Part shown: positions 49,901-61,764 of the stretch, piece by piece
How the letters are laid out: the number at the start of each line of letters is the position of its first letter
Position numbering within the stretch: position 1 is the first letter of the stretch
The notes under the pieces: model-generated
Database searches by the model: none
Seen by the model: only the letters and a program-made list of their open reading frames with translations
Told to the model about the DNA's origin: nothing
Translations under genes and position numbers: made by a program
Source: Cynocephalus volans
Taxonomy: Eukaryota > Chordata > Mammalia > Dermoptera > Cynocephalidae
DNA: 64,000 nucleotides
Assembly (NCBI RefSeq): GCF_027409185.1
Contig: NC_084468.1
Location: 103,788,001-103,852,000, forward strand
Reading direction: 5' to 3'

Positions 49901-52900
49901 TCCCACTCAGTCAGCCTTATCTGAACCATAATTTGTTTACATTTGTTGAATCTTGCAAAATTTCCTCAACTGCCAACCAAACTTTACATTACCATTTTTT
50001 AAGGTATCAGTAAAGTTCAGAATTATGACTTTGATCATTATAAAGACTTAGCTTGAATAAAACTGGATAGATTTTTATTAGGGCATGGTATAAATAAGGT
50101 ACTATATATGAGCTGTGTAAGTGTTTAATGTAGTACATATGACCCTAAATGAACACTGGGTTAGCTGCTTTTTTTGGTGATTGCTACTACTACTAAATCT
50201 TGTCTTATTATTTACTTTAAAAGTAGGCTGAATTTAAGTGTCTTAATTTCAAATATAACTGAAAGCATAAAATGCTTTTCCAGCTCTCAAAATCATTCTT
50301 AATTAACAAGACTTTATTCCAAGTTATTTCCAGTTTATCTTGCAAGCTAATTAATCCATTTCTTGTGTGTCATGGGCTTTTGTTGTTGTTTTGGTTTGTT
50401 TTTTAAATACTCAATAAATTAAATGTTGCTACAAATGCCTGGAAAGGCTATCCAATGCATTGTAATCTAATTTTTGTTTTTTGCCTTTTCTTAGTTGGGA
50501 GCTGAAAGTGCCGACAGCATTGGAGCTGTGTTAAATAGCAAAGATGAGCAGAGGGAAATTGCTGAAACAAGAGAAACTTGTAGGTCAGTTGAATAATTTC
50601 TTTTTTTTTAGTGACTCGTTAATATTGTGTTAATAAAAAATAACCCTAGGTATGAAATGTGTTGTTATGAAAAGCATCAAAATAAAGATTTTTAGAAACA
50701 TTGGTTTTTATTGTCAATTCATGAATTATAAAATACATATTTTCTGAATGCAGTAAGTTCCCATTTATAAAGTAGTTAGAAAATGGAATGTTAGACTAAG
50801 AATTAGCTTATATACCATAAATAATTAGTTATATTTTAAGAGTGTTTATGGAAGAAAATATACTTTACCCTAAAACTGGTATTTATTTGATAGTTCAGAA
50901 AGCATTTCAGAATTTTTTCAGTATTCTGGTTATTAATTTGGACATCAGTTTTGCTCAAGATAGAGTAACATGATATATAATATAGAAGTTTATTTTTGTA
51001 GTACATCCCTTTTAACAGCTTATTTTCTCATTTGGTTGCTTTCTCATGAAAAATAAAGTACAGGATTATCAACTAATCAGGTTGTGTGACTTTTTGGATG
51101 ATTTATAAACTGGGTAAATAGATGCTGTTTAATCAGGAAAAATTTGCCTTGTTCTGTTTTTATAACCTGTTATTTAATATTATTAATAGAAGCATTTACT
51201 CATTTTGTATGTATTTGTGTGTGATACTTCCATTTTAATTTTCAGGGCTTCCTATGATACCTCTGCACCAAATGTAAAACGTAAGTATCTGGATGAAGGA
51301 GAGACAGATGAAGACAAAGTGGAAGAATATAAGGCAAGTAGAGAACAGGATAATTTTATGGTCAAGAAAAAGTAAATCCTTATAATAATAGATTCATATC
51401 CAGGAAAACAAATTTGATGGAAAGCTGAGTTTTAAATTGTGCTAAAATAATTGTCAGTAGCATATGTTATCAAAAGTTAAATTAAGACCTTTATATTGGT
51501 TTCCTCATTTTAATGCAGGAGTTGTGTGGATTCAATTATGTTATGAACATAAAGCACTTAGCACAATGCCTGGTAAATACTAGGCAATAATATTTTTTGC
51601 ATCAGAAACTTTGGGTAATTGGATCATATTTTGAGGGCTGCAATAGTCTTTTTTTGAGCTGTGTTTTTCCATGTTTACAACCTAACATAGTACAATTAAA
51701 GTATTTTGAGAATTCATGGTCTAGACAGGAGTGTAGAACAATTTCTGAAAGAGGCCCAGGAAAAACCCAACTTCTAAATTTGTAATTGCAATATTTAGTT
51801 GAAAAGAAAGTATTATGGACATTTTTTTCACATTAATTGTTGTGTAGCTATTTGATAGAGAAGAGAATGCATAGTTTCAGTAAATCTCTTGGGAGGTCAA
51901 TGATATAATACCCAATCTCATGAATACTGTCTTGTGTGTTGCATTTTGATATATGCTAATGTGTAACTTACATATTCATTATTATTTTAGGATTGAACCA
52001 TATATAAATGCTGATATTCTAACATTTTTGACCTATAAGAACAGCAGTTTCGTATAGTTCAATCTAATAGAAATAAAATTGCCTTATTGGTGGTTATATC
52101 TTTCACGACTCAAGCTAAATTCTAACATTGATAGTGTTATATATAACATAAATAATTCTAGATAGTTTAGTCAACAAAACATTAGTAGTTACAGCTAATT
52201 TGACGAGGAAATTTTTATTTTATTGTAAAAATAATCAACTGTTTAGATCTAATGTTTAGAAAGCAAAGACTTCAATGGTTGACTTCAGTGCCAAGTTGAA
52301 ACATTTACTATATCTTAGGGAAATAAAATATTTATGTTGAGTTCTAATCAAGATGTGATAATTAGAGAAACAGTCCCTATACATAAAATGTTTACTTAAT
52401 TTTCCTTTTTCAAGGATGAAGTAGAAATGCAACAGGAGGAAGAGAATTTGCTGTATGAAGAAGAGATTTACAAAGACTCTAGTACTTTTCTTAAGGTAAA
52501 ATGAGTAAGTTTAAATGTTTGAAAAGATTTTAAATACCTGTCTTCAAGATTTTTTTCAATTATTGAGGGATTATTATTATAAAATAAAGATCATTTAAAA
52601 TTATTCTTGAAATATTCTTCTGTTATTTGGCTATTTAGGATGAGGTAGTATGTATTAATGTCAGTAGCTACTGACAGTAATGCTATCATTTTAGTTGTCA
52701 CTGATATTACTAATTTTTAAAAATCTATCAGTTAATTATATCTTGTATAGCCTTGTAATAAAAACAAAGTACAAAGTTAATGTATCGACCATCAGAGTAC
52801 ATGCTATTAATTTAATTTTGACTTTTTTCTTTAGGGAACTCAAAGCTTAAATCCCCATAATGATTACTGCCAGCATTTTGTAGACACTGGACATAGACCT

Positions 52901-55079
52901 CAGAATTTCATCAGGGATGTAGGTATGCCAGATTTGTTGGGAATATGCTATTGCTAACTCTTTACATGCGTGTAATTTATTTTGTGGATTATTTCTAACA
53001 AAATTATTTTTCTCAGTTTCATTTTTCCATTCTCAGTGCTTCTGGTACGTCTTCCTTCTCCACTACACAATGTTAGTCTATTTTTTTCTTTTTCTCTCCA
53101 ATTTGGTTCTGTGACTGTCCTTGCATTTTAAACAGCTTTATTGAGATAATTTGTACCCCATACAGTTCACCCATTTAAAGGGTATACAGATGGCTTTACA
53201 ATGGTTTAACTTAAATTTTCAACTTTATGATGGGTTTATCAGGAAGTAACCCCATCGTAAGTCAAGGAGCATCTGTAAATCCATTGTAAGTTGACAATAT
53301 CTTAAGTTGAAAATAAAAATACATTTAATACCCTGATAAACCCATCATAAAGTCAAAAAATTGTAGGTCAGTATATATATAACCTTTTGTATCTTATGCA
53401 ACCGTTATCACAGTCTGTATTAGAACGCTTTTATCTCCTCTAAGGAAGCCCTGTGCCTTTTAGCAGTCAGTCCCTATTTCCTCCCTCTCATCTGCCCTTG
53501 AGCCTTAAGTAACCTCTAATCTACTTTCTGCCTCTATAAATTTGCCTATTCTGGACATTACGTATGATTGGAATCATAGAATATGTGGTCTTTTATGACT
53601 GGCTTCTTTGACTTAGCATAATATTTTCGGGGGGCTGGCTGGTTAGCTCGCTTGGTTAGAGCATGGTGCTGGTAATACCAAGGTCAAGGGTTTGGATCCC
53701 CATACTTGCCAGCTGCCAAAAAAAAAATTTCACGAGTCATTGATGTTGTAGCATGTATCAGTACTGTACTTCATTTCTTTTTACTGTCATAATATTCCAT
53801 TGTGTGTATATGTGTGTGTATACACACATACACCCTATAGTTTATCCATTCATTTGGGTTGTTTGCACTTTTTGATTGTATGAACAGTGCTAACAATATT
53901 ATGAATATTCATGTAAAAGTTTTATGTGGACATATGTTTTCATTTCTCTGTGATATATACCTTGAGTGGAATTGTTGTGTCATGTGATAATCCTATGTTT
54001 ATCTTTTTGAGGAAATATCCACCAGTTTTTCAAAGCAACTACACCATTTTACATTCCTAGCAGCAGTGTATGAGGGTTCTAATTTCTTCATATCCTGGAC
54101 ACTTGTTGTTGTCTGTGTTTTTGATTATAGCCATCCTAATGAGTGTGAAGTGGTATCTCATTGTGATTTTGATTTGCATTATTCTGGTGACTACTGATAC
54201 TGAGCATCTTTTCATATGCTCATTGGTCATTTAAATGTTTTCTCTGGACAAATGCTTGTTTTTAATTTTTTTTTTTTGTCATTTTATTATTGAATTACTG
54301 TCGTCACCTCTCTCAGGGTGACAGAGACGCAAAGGATTACTCAGAGCCCACTTCTCCAGAGCACTGACAGGCCCAAAGGTGACTGCACCCAGGGAAAGTT
54401 CCTTCCAGGGAGAAGGACCACAGGCACAGTTTTTATTGTGCAAGCAAGAAAGTTACAGAAGAAATGCAGGTGGTTAATCAATCATAGTAAAAACATAAAC
54501 AAACTGGCTACATGACAATTTTCATTAAAGCAGGTGTAACTTAAAATAGTTCAAGCAATTTACCATCAAAAGAAGTCGTAAAACTAAGCTATGTGACATA
54601 CAAAAAGAAACAATGAGATAATCCCTATGGCAGCACTTATTCCCCCAAGAAACTCAAAGAAGCAGCTGACGGTAAGATGTGGAATGTTCCCCAACCATTA
54701 ACTAACAGAGTAACCTTGAAGCTTTTAGCTCACATACTTTCCCATCATTTAGGTGTAGTTGCACCAAGGGCAACTGCCCACAAAGCAATCACTTTTGCTG
54801 TGCTTTAATTCTCTTATCTACATCAAGGACTTCACTTCAGTCCTGTGAGAATTTTCTGGTCTTTTTTAATCTTAGCATTTCTATGTGTTTTACTAAAAAG
54901 TTGGGCTATTTCTTAAACTACAGGACTTTGGTCCTGCTAAAACTAAGGACTATGGTCCTACTATGCTACAGCCTACACTAAGGACTTTGGTCCTACTAAG
55001 CTAAGGACTTTTGTCCTGTGAAATACATGTGTTTTATTAATGTTAATATCCTCCACAAATTACAAGAATTCTTTATGTA

Positions 55080-55141
<62 letters not shown>

Positions 55142-58100
55142 TCTTTATATATTCTGGGTGCTCATCTATTACTAGGTGGATGATTTGCAAATATTTTCTC
55201 CTGTTCTGTTGGATTGTCTTTTCACTTTATTTTTTAATTTTTTTCTTAATTAATTGAAGCGTAATTGATTGTACATATCTGTTGAGTACATCACTGAATA
55301 TCAGTACCTGTCTGCAGTATCTGATGCTTAAATCAGGATAGTTAATATATTCAGCATTATGCAATGTAATCATATTTTGTGGTGCTTTACCAATTTCTTG
55401 CTAACCCTCCCCCTTCTCCCCCTTTCCCACCTCTGGTGGCCTCAGTTCTGTTGTCTCCTTTTGAAAGTTCAGTGCATTATTGTGATTGTTGTATCTTTCT
55501 TTTTTTCTTGGTTTATTTTTTTAGTTCCCACTTATGGGTGAGGGCATATAGTATTTCTCTTTCTGTGCCTGGCTTATTTCAGTTAGCATAGGTTTCTCTG
55601 AGTTCATCCATGTTGCTGCAAGTGGCAGAATTTCATTCTTTTTTATTGCAGAGTAGTATTCCATTGTGTAAATATAGCACATTTTCCTTATCCATTTGTC
55701 CATTGATGGACATTTAAATTGGTTCCTCTTGGCTACTATGGTAAATAGAGCTGCAATAAACATGGGAGTGCAGGTTTCCCTTCAACATGATGATTTCCTT
55801 TCCCTTGGGTATAAACCCAGCAGTAGGATTGCTGGATCACATGGCAGTTCTGTCTGTTTGAGGAACCTCCACACTGTTTTCCATAGTGGCTGCACTAATT
55901 TACCGACCCACCAACAGTGTAGGAGGATTCTCCTTTGTCTGCATCCTAGCCAGCATTAGTTATTCTCTGTCTTTTTGATAATGGCCAGTCTACCTGGGGT
56001 GAGATGATTTCTCAGTGTGGTTTTGATTTGCATTTCTCCGATGCTTAGTGATGCTGAGCATTTTTTCATGTGTCTGTTGTCCATTTATGTATCTTTCTTT
56101 CAGAAATGTCTGTTTGGCTCCTTTGCCCATTTTTCAAACAGGTTACTTTTTTTTTTTTACTGTTAAACTGTTTGAGTTTCTTGTATATTCTAGATATTGA
56201 TCCCTGTTGGGTGCATTGGTTGCAAATGTTTTCTCCCATTCTGTAGGTTGTCTTTTCACTCTGTTGTTTCTTTTATTGTGCAGAAGCTTTTTAGTTTGAT
56301 ATAATCCCATTTGTTTATTTTTTCTTTTATTGCCTGAGCTTTTGGGGTCTCTTATTCATAAAGTCTTTGCCCAGTCCTACTTCCTGAAATGTTTCAATTA
56401 TGTTTTCTTTTAGGAGTTTTATAGTTTCAGGTCTTAAATTTCAGTCTTTAATACATTTTGAGTTGATTTTTGTATGTGGTGAGAGGTACGGGTCTAGATT
56501 CATTATTTTACATATGGATGTCCTGTTTTCCCAGCACTGTTTATTGAAGAGGCAGTCTTTTCCCCAATGTATGTTCTTGTTGCCTTTGTCAAATATCAGT
56601 TGGCTGTAAGTATGTGGGTTGATTTCTGAGTTCTCTGTTCTGTTCCATTGGTCTGAGTGTCTGTTTTTATACCAGTACCATGTTGTTTGGGTTGCTATAG
56701 TTTTGTAGAATAATTTAAAGTCAAGTAGTATGCCTCTGCCTTTATTGTGTTTGCTCAAGATTGCTTTGGCTATTCAGGGTCTTTTGTTCTTCCATATGCA
56801 TGTTAGGATTGTTTTTTCTATTTCTATGAAGAATGTCATTGGTATTTTGATGGAGACTGCATTGAATCTGTAGATTGCTTTGGTAGTATGGACATTTTCA
56901 CAATGTTAGTTCTTCCAATCCAAGAGCATGGAATGTCTTCCTATCTTTTTGTGTCCTCTTTAATTTCTTTCAGCAGTGATTTGTACTGCTTATTGTAGAG
57001 ATCACCTCCTTGGTTAAATTGATCCCAAGGTAGTTTATTTTTTTGGTGACTACTGTAAATGGGCTTGATTTCTTGATTTCTTTTTCTGCTAGTTCATTAT
57101 TGGGGTATAAAAATGCTACTGATTTGGGGGTGTTGATTTTGCATCCTGGTACTTTACTGAAATTGTTTATCAGCTCTAAGAGTTTTTTTTTGTAGAGTCT
57201 TTAGGTTTTTCAATGTATAGGACCATATTATCTGCAAACAAGGACAGTTTGATTTCATCCTTTCTAATCTGGATGCCCTTTATTTCTTTCTCTTGTCTGA
57301 TTGCTCTGGCTAGTACTTCCAATACTGTGTTAAATAGCAGTGGTGAGAGTGGGCATCCTTGACCGGTTCCTGTTCATCATTCAGATTGATGTTGGTGATA
57401 TGTTTGTCATATATGGCTTTAATTTTGTTGAGATACTTTACTTCTATACCTAATTTGCTGAGTCTTTATCATGGAGGGATGTTGAATTTTGTCAAATGTT
57501 TCTTCTGCATTTATGGAGGTAATAATAGTTTTTGTTCTTGATTTTATTGATGTGGTATATCACATTTATTGAGTTGCATATGTTGATGAATCACACTTGA
57601 TTTTAATGTGTAATTTTTTTTTGATGTGTTGCTGTATTCTGTTTGCTAATATTCTGGTGAGGATTTTCGTATCTGTGTTCATCAGAGATATAGGCACATC
57701 AGAGATATATTGTAGTTTTCTTTTTTTGTCATGTCTTTGTCTGGTTTTGGTATCAGGGTGATACTGGCCTCATAGAATGAGTAGAATGAGTTCGGGAAAA
57801 TGGCCTCCATTTCAATTTTTTGAAATAGTTTGAGGAAAATTCTTCTTAAAAGGTTTGGTAGAATTCAGCAGTAAGCCATTCAGTTCTGGGCTTTTCTTTG
57901 TTAGGAGACTGCTGATTACTGCTTCAATCTCATTTCTTTTTCTTTTGGTCTGTTCAGGTTTTCTGTTTTTCTTGGTTCGGTCTTTGTAGTTTGTATGTGT
58001 CCTGAAATTTATCCATTTCCTCCAGGTTTTCAAATTTGTTGGTGTGTGGTTGTTTATAATAGCCTCTAATGATTCTTTATTTCTGTGGTGTTAGTTGTAA

Positions 58101-61100
58101 TGTCTCCGTTTTCATTTCTGATTTTTATTTTTTGGATCTGTTATTGAAAGGTATTGTCTTACTCCTGGCATTTTATCAATTTTCTTTTGGATGTTTTTAA
58201 CATCTTTTGTTCCTTTCCTCCCCTTTTATTGTTAGTCCGTGTTTGTTGATTTTTTGAGGTGGTAAGATATAGTTTCTCTCTCTCTCTTGTTTACATTTTT
58301 GTCCCTTCAGTGAGTTTTGTAGTGATTATCAGTTTTGGGTTCCAAATGCAGTACTTCCTTGAGGATTTCTTGTAGGGCTGGTCATGTTTTGGTGAACTCC
58401 CACTGTTTTTGTCTGTCTAGGAAGTACACTATTTCTCCCTTATTTCTGAAGGATAACCTTGCTGGCAGTTTTTTCCTTTTAGTATTTTGAATATGTCATC
58501 CCATTCTCTTCTGGCCTGTATAGTTTCTGTTGAGAAGCCTGCAGTTAATCTGATGGGGACTCCCTTATAGGTGACTTGACACTTTTTCTTGCTGCTTTTA
58601 AGATTCTCTCTTTGTCTTTGAGCTTTGCTACTTTGACTGTGATGTGTCTTGGAGAAGACCTTTTTGGATTGAATCTATCTGGGGAACTTTGAGCCTCCTG
58701 GGTCTGAAGTCCATGTCTCTCCCTATACCCGGGATGTTTTCCACTATTATTGTGTTGAATAGGTTTTCAATGCCTTTTCCTTTCTCCTCTCCTTCTGGAA
58801 CACCCATGATTCAGATGTGTTCTTAAGTTTGTCTGCTACGAAAATCTCTTAGATTGTCTTCATTTTTTTATTTTTTTATTCTTTTTTCTTTTTTTGTCTG
58901 CCTGGGTTATTTCAAAAAGATGTCTTCAAGATCAGAAATTATTTCTTCTGCTTGCTGTAACCTGCTACTCAAGCTGTCGGTTTGGGTTTTTTTTATTTCA
59001 TTGAATGAATTCTTCAGTTCCAGGAGTTCTGCTACATTCTTTTTTAAGGTATTAATTAATCTCTTTGTAAACTTCCTCCTTCATATCCTGAATATTTTTT
59101 CTTGTTTCATTGTGTTGTCTAACTGAGTGTTTTTTATTTCATTGAGTTTCCTTAATATTATTGCGTGGAATTCCTTTTTAGTCATGTCAAGGATTTCCCA
59201 CTCTATGGGGTCTACTGCTTAAGAATTGTTGTATTCCTTTGATGGTGTTGTATTTTCTTGTTTTTTTCATGTTTCTAGTATCTGTATGTTGATGTCTGGT
59301 CATCTAGAAGAGCAGTTGCTTTCTTCCATTACTCTTGAGTGAGCTTTGAGAAGAGATACTTCCTCCTTTAGATGTGTTTTTTATTGACCATCAAGTAGGG
59401 TGCTTTAGTATTGGTTCCAGGTGGACACAGTAATTTAGTCTACCTGTGGGTACTTTGGCTGTATGCAGTGTTGGAGTTGCATGTGAGTGCCTCCGTGGCC
59501 TAGGCACTGGGGTACTTAGTGATTCCTTGCTGAGGTTAGTGACACTGTGTTGGTTTGTCAAGGACTTGGGCAAGCTCTTAAGATCTTGGAAGAAGTGCTT
59601 GGGTGCCCTGTCATTCTTTGACTGGAGTAGGTTTCCCTGGGAGGGCTTATTGTCACCTCAGCTAATGTCCCATGACCCTGATGAGTGCACTATGATATAC
59701 TGGAGCTCCTCAGTTAGAATTGGTAACCCAGGGGTTTCTCTTTCCTTTTTCCTTCAGGCAGAGTCTCCTTCTGGGTTCTTGTTATCCATAGTAGGGGGAT
59801 GGGTTGGTGGTGACTGGGAGTTTTATTTCTTACTCTATTTGGGCATCCTGGATTTCTGCACTCCTATTGTATTCTGTATGTGTCACGACCCAGATCAACA
59901 CAGTCGTGTGGGCTGGGCATGTACCTTCCACCCCCGGGTGTGCTACTGCGTGTGGCATTGTAATTTCCCCTGTGGGTTGGGCCACTGGGTCATGGGTCTT
60001 CACTCACTTATTTCCCCAGACTCTACTGGTAACTCTTGTATCAATGCAGTTGAATTCTTGGCAGGCCACTTGCATAGCAGCTATGGCTGCCTCTGTGGTG
60101 GTGAGCTACCCTTGTGGTGGTAGTAACTGCGGTGGTGGCTGTGGCAGACCATCCGCATGGAAGCAATGTCTGTGGCAGCAGCAGGGGCCGCTCCTGAGGT
60201 CCCATGTGCTCCTGCTGTCTGTCAGCAGGGGCTGCCCACAGCTGCTGAGGTCCCCAGGCATGCTTATGCTGTCTCGTCTGTTCACTTTCTTGATAGTGTC
60301 TTTTGCAGCACAAAAGTTTAAGTTTTGATGTAATCCAATTTATTTTTCTTTTCTAAGTTGTAGGCAACATTAGTCTTGAAGTAGAAACTAATTTTACTGT
60401 TCTTATAAGCAAAATTTAGAAGTAGCATAAAAAGTTATAATAAATTATATAACCAAATTTGGATATGATCCTATTTGGGATATAAGAGCAGAATTTTAAA
60501 ACACTTGCTTCCCTAAGAAAACATACTTAGAAAGCTGTTATACATTGACAAGAAGTTATGCTTCTGTTTTCTAGATGATTGGGAGTTGCTTCTACTGTTT
60601 TGAAATCTGACTATAATAAAATCTTCAAATTTTTAAATTTTAAATGTGATTTAAAATAACAACTGAAGAAGTTTTAAAATCTTTTGCTTTTAATTTTTGA
60701 TATTAAGGTTATTGATATTTGTACTTTTGGCTTTTAAATTGAAAGTTTGCATAATTTATATTGTTAAGAATATGCTTCCTGTGGGGGGAAACATGAAAAA
60801 GAATATAGGAAAAGAAATACTAATTTTCTCTGCATTGAATAACTAAGAAATAAAGTAAAAAATCTTAATCATCACAGATTCATTAGAAGGAGTTTTCTTA
60901 GCTAAAATAAAGGGGGAAAAATGCATACCACAAAGCTAATTATTTTTTCTTTTCCTGAATGATTAAACTTGACGCTATGAGCACATCATTTAACTTAATA
61001 AGTATGAGAAATTAAATGGTTTATTGACTTGAACTGGGCTTAGAACATCTGGGTTTTTGCTTGAATGTGGGCTTAGGGTCATTAGGCATTAAATGTGTAT

Positions 61101-61691
61101 ATGATTGTTTAAAAATACTAGAAATTGAACTTTTTGTTTATTGAAACAATTGATTTTACATACTTGTGGGGTGCAGAGTTGAATATCTATACGTGTGTAC
61201 AGTGTGTAATGATCAAATCAGGATAAGTAGCATATTCATCATTACAAAACATAGTCATTCCTTATGTCTATTAACCAATTTTTCCCTCCGTCCTCTCCTC
61301 CTCCCCTTTTCCCACCTCTAGTCACCACAGTAGAAATTAAACTTTTTAAAAGATAGGAGAGTGGAAGTGGTGTTTGTATTGTTTTGTTTTCTTGAGAGGG
61401 TTTATAACCTTTGAATTCAGTGATTTAACTGCAGTTGAATTGAAATTTAAAATTTACTATTTTTTCTCCTCAGGTTTAGCTGACAGATTTGAAGAATACC
61501 CTAAGCTGAGGGAACTTATCAGGCTAAAGGATGAGTTAATAGCTAAGTCTAACACTCCTCCTATGTAAGTCTTTTTATTCATTTACTCTTTTTCCCAACT
61601 CAGACTTAAAGCATCAATCTGTTTATACTGTATCCTTTCTTCTTTAGAAAAACTCAGCACTAATATAAGAAGAACATATTCTATTACTCTA

Positions 61692-61764
<73 letters not shown>

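Larger units (their letters stand above)
53130..55215 (-). mobile_element. Older L1 (3' part), host of nested insertions
   Basis: Antisense L1 3' sequence. It starts with the tract 'cagctttattgagataattt', then the 'gcttctttgacttagcataat', 'tggtatctcattgtgattttg' and 'ttctttatatattctgg' blocks typical of mammalian L1M 3' ends. It is interrupted by a DNA-transposon remnant, a tRNA-Ile SINE, a solo LTR and (TG)n. It resumes at 60289 beyond the younger L1. Confidence 0.75.

Noticed and set aside
54996-55257. His/Thr and Val/Cys repeat frames
   Set aside because: Translations of the (TG)n microsatellite.
56441-56758. 105-codon - strand frame
   Set aside because: L1 ORF2 fragment (HKNRHIDQWNR-like segment); part of the nested L1, not a host gene.
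59446-60328. Open frames of 225 and 174 codons on the + strand
   Set aside because: They run antisense through the GC-rich 5' UTR of the - strand L1. Low stop density follows from base composition, and no protein family is recognisable.
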